Origin: CAYUAG01 sp046483025
GTDB lineage: Bacteria; Zhuqueibacterota; QNDG01; CAYUAG01
Assembly (NCBI GenBank): GCA_046483025.1
Contig: JAWODZ010000101.1
Coordinates: 1 to 9,135 of the forward strand
Length of the DNA: 9,135 bases
Reading direction: 5' to 3'
Shown here: piece by piece, positions 6,566-9,135 of the stretch
Layout of the letters: each line of letters begins with the position of its first letter
Numbering within the stretch: the first letter of the stretch is position 1
Made by a program: the position numbers and the translations under genes
Notes under the pieces: generated by a model
Told to the model about the DNA's origin: nothing
The model's database searches: none
Seen by the model: only the letters and a program-made list of their open reading frames with translations

Positions 6566-6811
6566 GATTGTTCAGCCCACACTATTCTTAAATTTTGCCT
6601 CCAAGACTCTAAAACACTAAGATTGTATAATGTAGAAGAAAATGATTTAAAATTCTACAACTAATCTGTTTTATAAAACTCATTTACTCTATACTTTTTA
6701 ATACTTTGTGATTTTGAGTCTTAGTGACTGTGACTTTATCAATGTTAAGAATCTAAAAATGTATTTTTGTATTGTAAGGAAGGTAAACAACAATAATCAT
6801 CAGAAGAGAAA
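6566..6811. other. AT-rich intergenic region between serC and the NUDIX gene
   Basis: There is no credible coding frame on either strand. It should contain the NUDIX promoter, but the best -10-like boxes on the minus strand (TACAAT at 6622-6627, TAGAAT near 6652-6657) lack a good -35 at proper spacing. A 7-bp inverted repeat, TGTAGAA (6631-6637) and TTCTACA (6653-6659), is short and AT-rich. No tRNA or riboswitch-like structure was recognised. Confidence 0.5.
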
Positions 6812-6858
6812 GATGGATTCAAGTCCCTTTACCATATTCTCCGGAACTTGAATCCATC
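6812..6858 (-). terminator. Rho-independent terminator of the serA-serC transcript
   Basis: The arms are 6843-6858 and 6812-6827, with a 15-nt loop. In minus-strand RNA they pair over 16 bp without interruption, using one G-U; in plus-strand RNA the same position is a C-A mismatch, so the structure favours minus-strand transcripts. It begins 9 nt after the serC stop and is followed by TTTCTCTTCTG (6801-6811), a T-rich but not pure tail. The stem is only moderately GC-rich. Confidence 0.65.
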
Positions 6859-6867
6859 AGAAAAAAC

Positions 6868-7950
6868 TCAGCCGTTTTTCTTGGCAAAATCAATCATAAA
6901 CTTATTGACTGCTTCCACTCCTTTCAAAGGCATAGCATTATAAATCGATATTCTGATTCCCCCAACTGACCGGTGTCCTTTCAGCCCTCCAAATCCGGCT
7001 TTGGCAGCTTCTTCAATAAATTTCTTCTCAAGATCTTCATTTGGAAGTCGTAATGTAACATTCATTATGGAACGATTCTCTTTTTCCACAGCTCCTTTAA
7101 AGAACTCACTGTAGTTGTCTATGGTTGAATAAAGAGTTTCTGCTTTTTTTCTATTGGTCTGTTCGATTTTTTCCAGACCTCCTTGATCTTTCATCCACTC
7201 CAGAACCAATTTCATCATATATACTGGATAGACCGGAGGAGTATTAAAAGCAGAATCCTTTTTGACATGAGTTTCATATTTCAATAAAGTGGGAATATCC
7301 TTGCGGGCTTTTTCCACCAAGTCCTTTCGTATAATGACAACTGTAACTCCGGCAGGACCAATATTTTTTTGGGCGCTGGCATAAATGATACCAAATTTAC
7401 TCACATCTACTTTTCTGGAAAGAATATCACTGCACATATCCGCAACCAACGGTACATCCCCGGTATCGGGGTAGGTATGCCACTGGGTCCCGGCAATAGT
7501 ATTATTGGAAGTTATGTGTACATATTGGGCATCAGAATGTAAATCAAGACTTTTGGGAATATAGCTGAAGTTTTTATCATCAGAAGAGCCTGCTACTTTA
7601 CCCTCAGCCACAATATTAGCTTCTGTTACGGCTTTTTTTGACCAATTTCCGGTTATCACATAATCAGCAAATGATCCCTGGGGTAAAAAATTCATGGGAA
7701 CCATGGCAAATTGAAGGCTTGATCCACCCTGAAGAAAGAGTATATTATAATTATCTGGAACGCCAAATAAATCTTTGATTAAAGATTGAGCTTCAGCATT
7801 GATATCAGCATATTCACTGGATCTATGACTTATCTCCATCACACTCATCCCGGTATTCCTATAGTTTGTCATCTCTTTCTTGGCTTTTCCCAATACCGAA
7901 AGAGGAAGGGTTGCCGGACCGGGATTAAAATTCCAAATTCTTTTAGCCAT
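6868..7950 (-). CDS. serC: Phosphoserine aminotransferase
   Basis: A 360-residue fold-type I, PLP-dependent enzyme that transfers the amino group of glutamate to 3-phosphohydroxypyruvate, the second step of serine synthesis; it can also serve pyridoxal phosphate synthesis. Family features: NFNPGPATLP at 7-16, the GGSSLQFAM segment (75-83), the PLP-linked Lys195 in SAQKNIGPAG (192-201), THVKKDSAFNTPPVYPVY (227-244) and GHRSVGGIRISIYNAMP (325-341). Length is that of full-size bacterial SerC. The ATG at 7948-7950 is preceded by an excellent ribosome site, TAAGGAGGT (7955-7963), 4 nt away. Only 14 nt separate it from the serA stop, so the two are almost certainly co-transcribed. The hairpin just downstream marks the likely end of the unit. 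Confidence 0.97.
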   Translation of the reverse strand: MAKRIWNFNPGPATLPLSVLGKAKKEMTNYRNTGMSVMEISHRSSEYADINAEAQSLIKDLFGVPDNYNILFLQGGSSLQFAMVPMNFLPQGSFADYVITGNWSKKAVTEANIVAEGKVAGSSDDKNFSYIPKSLDLHSDAQYVHITSNNTIAGTQWHTYPDTGDVPLVADMCSDILSRKVDVSKFGIIYASAQKNIGPAGVTVVIIRKDLVEKARKDIPTLLKYETHVKKDSAFNTPPVYPVYMMKLVLEWMKDQGGLEKIEQTNRKKAETLYSTIDNYSEFFKGAVEKENRSIMNVTLRLPNEDLEKKFIEEAAKAGFGGLKGHRSVGGIRISIYNAMPLKGVEAVNKFMIDFAKKNG

Positions 7951-7964
7951 ACTGACCTCCTTAT

Positions 7965-8834
7965 CTAATTAAATTTACTGATAATTTCTACAATGATATC
8001 ACTGATTCTCAAAAGATTCTCCTTGGTGGAAGCTCCCAGATGTGGTGTAACCTGTACATTAGGGGCTGAAAGAAGGGGTGAATCAGGATCGGGAGGATCT
8101 GAATACCAGACATCATTGGCATATTTTTGTATCTTTCCATCTTTTAATGCCTGTGCAACATCCTCTTCTATAACACATTTGCCTCTGCCGGTATTGATGA
8201 CAATAACTCCATCTTTCATTTTAGATATCATTTCCTTGTTGAGCATTCCTGTTGTTTCGTCTGTTAATGGAACATGTAAGGAGATATAATCCGCTTCTGA
8301 TAATACATCATCCAGAGATTTCATTTCTGCAAAATCGGACTGATTAATATATTTATCATAAGCAATTACAGTCATACCAAATGCCTTGGCTCTCTTTGCA
8401 ACTTCTGTTGCTATCCTACCCATCCCAATTAAACCTAACGTTTTCCCCATAAGCTCAGTACGTTTTAATTCTTTCTTTTTCCATTCTCCTTTAATTAAAC
8501 TGTTATGTCCTTCAATTAAATTACACGGCGCTGCCAGCATATGAGCAAAAGCAATCTCTGCCACAGCAATACTGGAAGCTTCAGGGGTATTACGTACTTC
8601 TGTTCCTTTTTCTTTTGCATAGTCAAGATCAATGTTATCCAGGCCAACACCACCCCGAATAATTAATTTCAGATTTTTTGCCTGATCCAGATATTCCTGT
8701 GTACATTTGGTTTTACTTCTTACCAGCACAATATCTGCTTCCGGCAGTTGTGATTTGTCTTCTGTTACTTCACCAAATTGTTTTAATTTGTCAGGTAAAG
8801 AGGGTGCAAAAGGATCCGAAATCAAAATTTTCAT
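7965..8834 (-). CDS. serA: D-3-phosphoglycerate dehydrogenase, short form
   Basis: A 289-residue D-isomer 2-hydroxyacid dehydrogenase, predicted to oxidise 3-phosphoglycerate to 3-phosphohydroxypyruvate with NAD+. The N-terminal part has LIIRGGVGLDNID (57-69). The Rossmann core has GLIGMGRIATEVAKRA (134-149), ending in Asp160, which suits NAD+. The catalytic region has NTGRG (214-218, Arg217) and TPHLGAST (263-270, His265). The catalytic Glu normally found in the D-V-F-x-x-E-P segment appears as Asp246 (DVWYSDPP at 241-248). The protein ends at the catalytic domain, so it lacks the ACT regulatory domain of long SerA and should be insensitive to ACT-mediated serine feedback. AGGAGG (8843-8848) lies 8 nt before the ATG. 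Pairing with serC supports the role; a different hydroxyacid substrate is the main alternative. Confidence 0.92.
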   Translation of the reverse strand: MKILISDPFAPSLPDKLKQFGEVTEDKSQLPEADIVLVRSKTKCTQEYLDQAKNLKLIIRGGVGLDNIDLDYAKEKGTEVRNTPEASSIAVAEIAFAHMLAAPCNLIEGHNSLIKGEWKKKELKRTELMGKTLGLIGMGRIATEVAKRAKAFGMTVIAYDKYINQSDFAEMKSLDDVLSEADYISLHVPLTDETTGMLNKEMISKMKDGVIVINTGRGKCVIEEDVAQALKDGKIQKYANDVWYSDPPDPDSPLLSAPNVQVTPHLGASTKENLLRISDIIVEIISKFN

Positions 8835-8878
8835 AATTTTATCCTCCTGTTATTATTTATTTAATTTACATTATTAAA

Positions 8879-9135
8879 TTATCCCAATTTATGAATCACA
8901 ACCCCACTGCAGAGTTTAGGTTCAAACCAGGTAGATTTAGGGGGCATCACCTTTCCGGCATCAGCAACTGATAACAATTGATCAATGGTGGTTGGATATA
9001 ATGAAAAAGCAATTTTATAGCCTCCTTCATCAACACGTTTCTCCAGTTCCTCCAATCCCCGGATACCTCCTACAAAATCAATCCGTTCATCATTTCTGGG
9101 ATCAGTTATACCAAGAAGCTTCTCAAGGATATTAT
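8879..9135 (-). CDS. DUF1015 family protein, C-terminal 85 residues
   Basis: A frame open at the right edge encodes 85 residues and ends with TAA at 8879-8881. It carries the conserved C-terminal signature of DUF1015: DFVGGIRGLEELEKRVD near its start, SLYPTTIDQLLSVADAGKVM in the middle, then MPPKSTWFEPKL and a short SGVVIHKLG tail. The missing N-terminal part should be around 300 residues and lie beyond the window. The function of the family is not established as far as I know. Its stop is 44 nt before the serA start, in the same direction, so it is probably the upstream member of a DUF1015-serA-serC unit, which hints at a role in serine or phosphoserine metabolism. Confidence 0.9.
   Translation of the reverse strand, partial: NILEKLLGITDPRNDERIDFVGGIRGLEELEKRVDEGGYKIAFSLYPTTIDQLLSVADAGKVMPPKSTWFEPKLCSGVVIHKLG

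Noticed and set aside
6622..6657. Possible promoter for the NUDIX gene (TACAAT or TAGAAT as -10)
   Set aside because: No acceptable -35 at 16-18 nt from either box; in DNA this AT-rich, single -10-like hexamers carry little weight.
6631..6659. Inverted repeat TGTAGAA/TTCTACA as a second terminator or regulatory hairpin
   Set aside because: Only 7 bp, AT-rich, with a 15-nt loop and no T-run; not distinguishable from chance.

Overview
The window holds two unlike pieces of DNA. Bases 1 to about 555 are roughly half G+C and carry the end of an unrecognised minus-strand reading frame plus the first ~63 codons of a plus-strand DegV-family gene. That gene stops matching its family abruptly and runs into the back end of an unrelated gene. 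From about 560 to 9135 the DNA is AT-rich (high-30s % G+C by eye), and every gene lies on the minus strand, so transcription runs right to left. The abrupt change without any spacer looks like an assembly chimera or a recombination scar. The two sides should not be read as one locus until that is checked.

Reading the main body in the direction of transcription: first comes the C-terminal 85 residues of a DUF1015 protein (8879-9135), then serA (short, ACT-less 3-phosphoglycerate dehydrogenase) and serC (phosphoserine aminotransferase). These are closely spaced and supply the first two steps of phosphorylated serine synthesis. A long hairpin with a T-rich tail follows serC by 9 nt and probably ends this transcript. 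About 250 nt of AT-rich non-coding DNA separates it from a single NUDIX hydrolase gene.

A well-formed sigma70-type promoter (TTGATT, 17 nt, TATATT) lies between the NUDIX gene and korA. It appears to drive korA-korB-SLC13 transporter-histidine kinase. korA is the fused gamma-alpha subunit of a 2-oxoacid:ferredoxin oxidoreductase of the 2-oxoglutarate type. korB overlaps it by 26 nt and has the TPP motif and four cysteines for one [4Fe-4S] cluster. The transporter (DASS/SLC13, two SNT and two TPPN motifs) follows after 44 nt. The kinase overlaps the transporter stop in an ATGA. Together they suggest uptake of a di- or tricarboxylate, ferredoxin-linked metabolism of a 2-oxoacid, and a sensor tied to the transporter. 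The kinase is the least ordinary protein: a degenerate cyclic-nucleotide-binding-like fold, then a dimerisation/phosphoacceptor domain interrupted by about 85 residues, with no response regulator in view.

The organism of the main body is most likely an anaerobic bacterium, given ferredoxin-dependent 2-oxoacid metabolism and the AT-rich genome. I cannot assign a phylum from the sequence alone. No RNA genes, CRISPR arrays, insertion sequences or transposases were seen.
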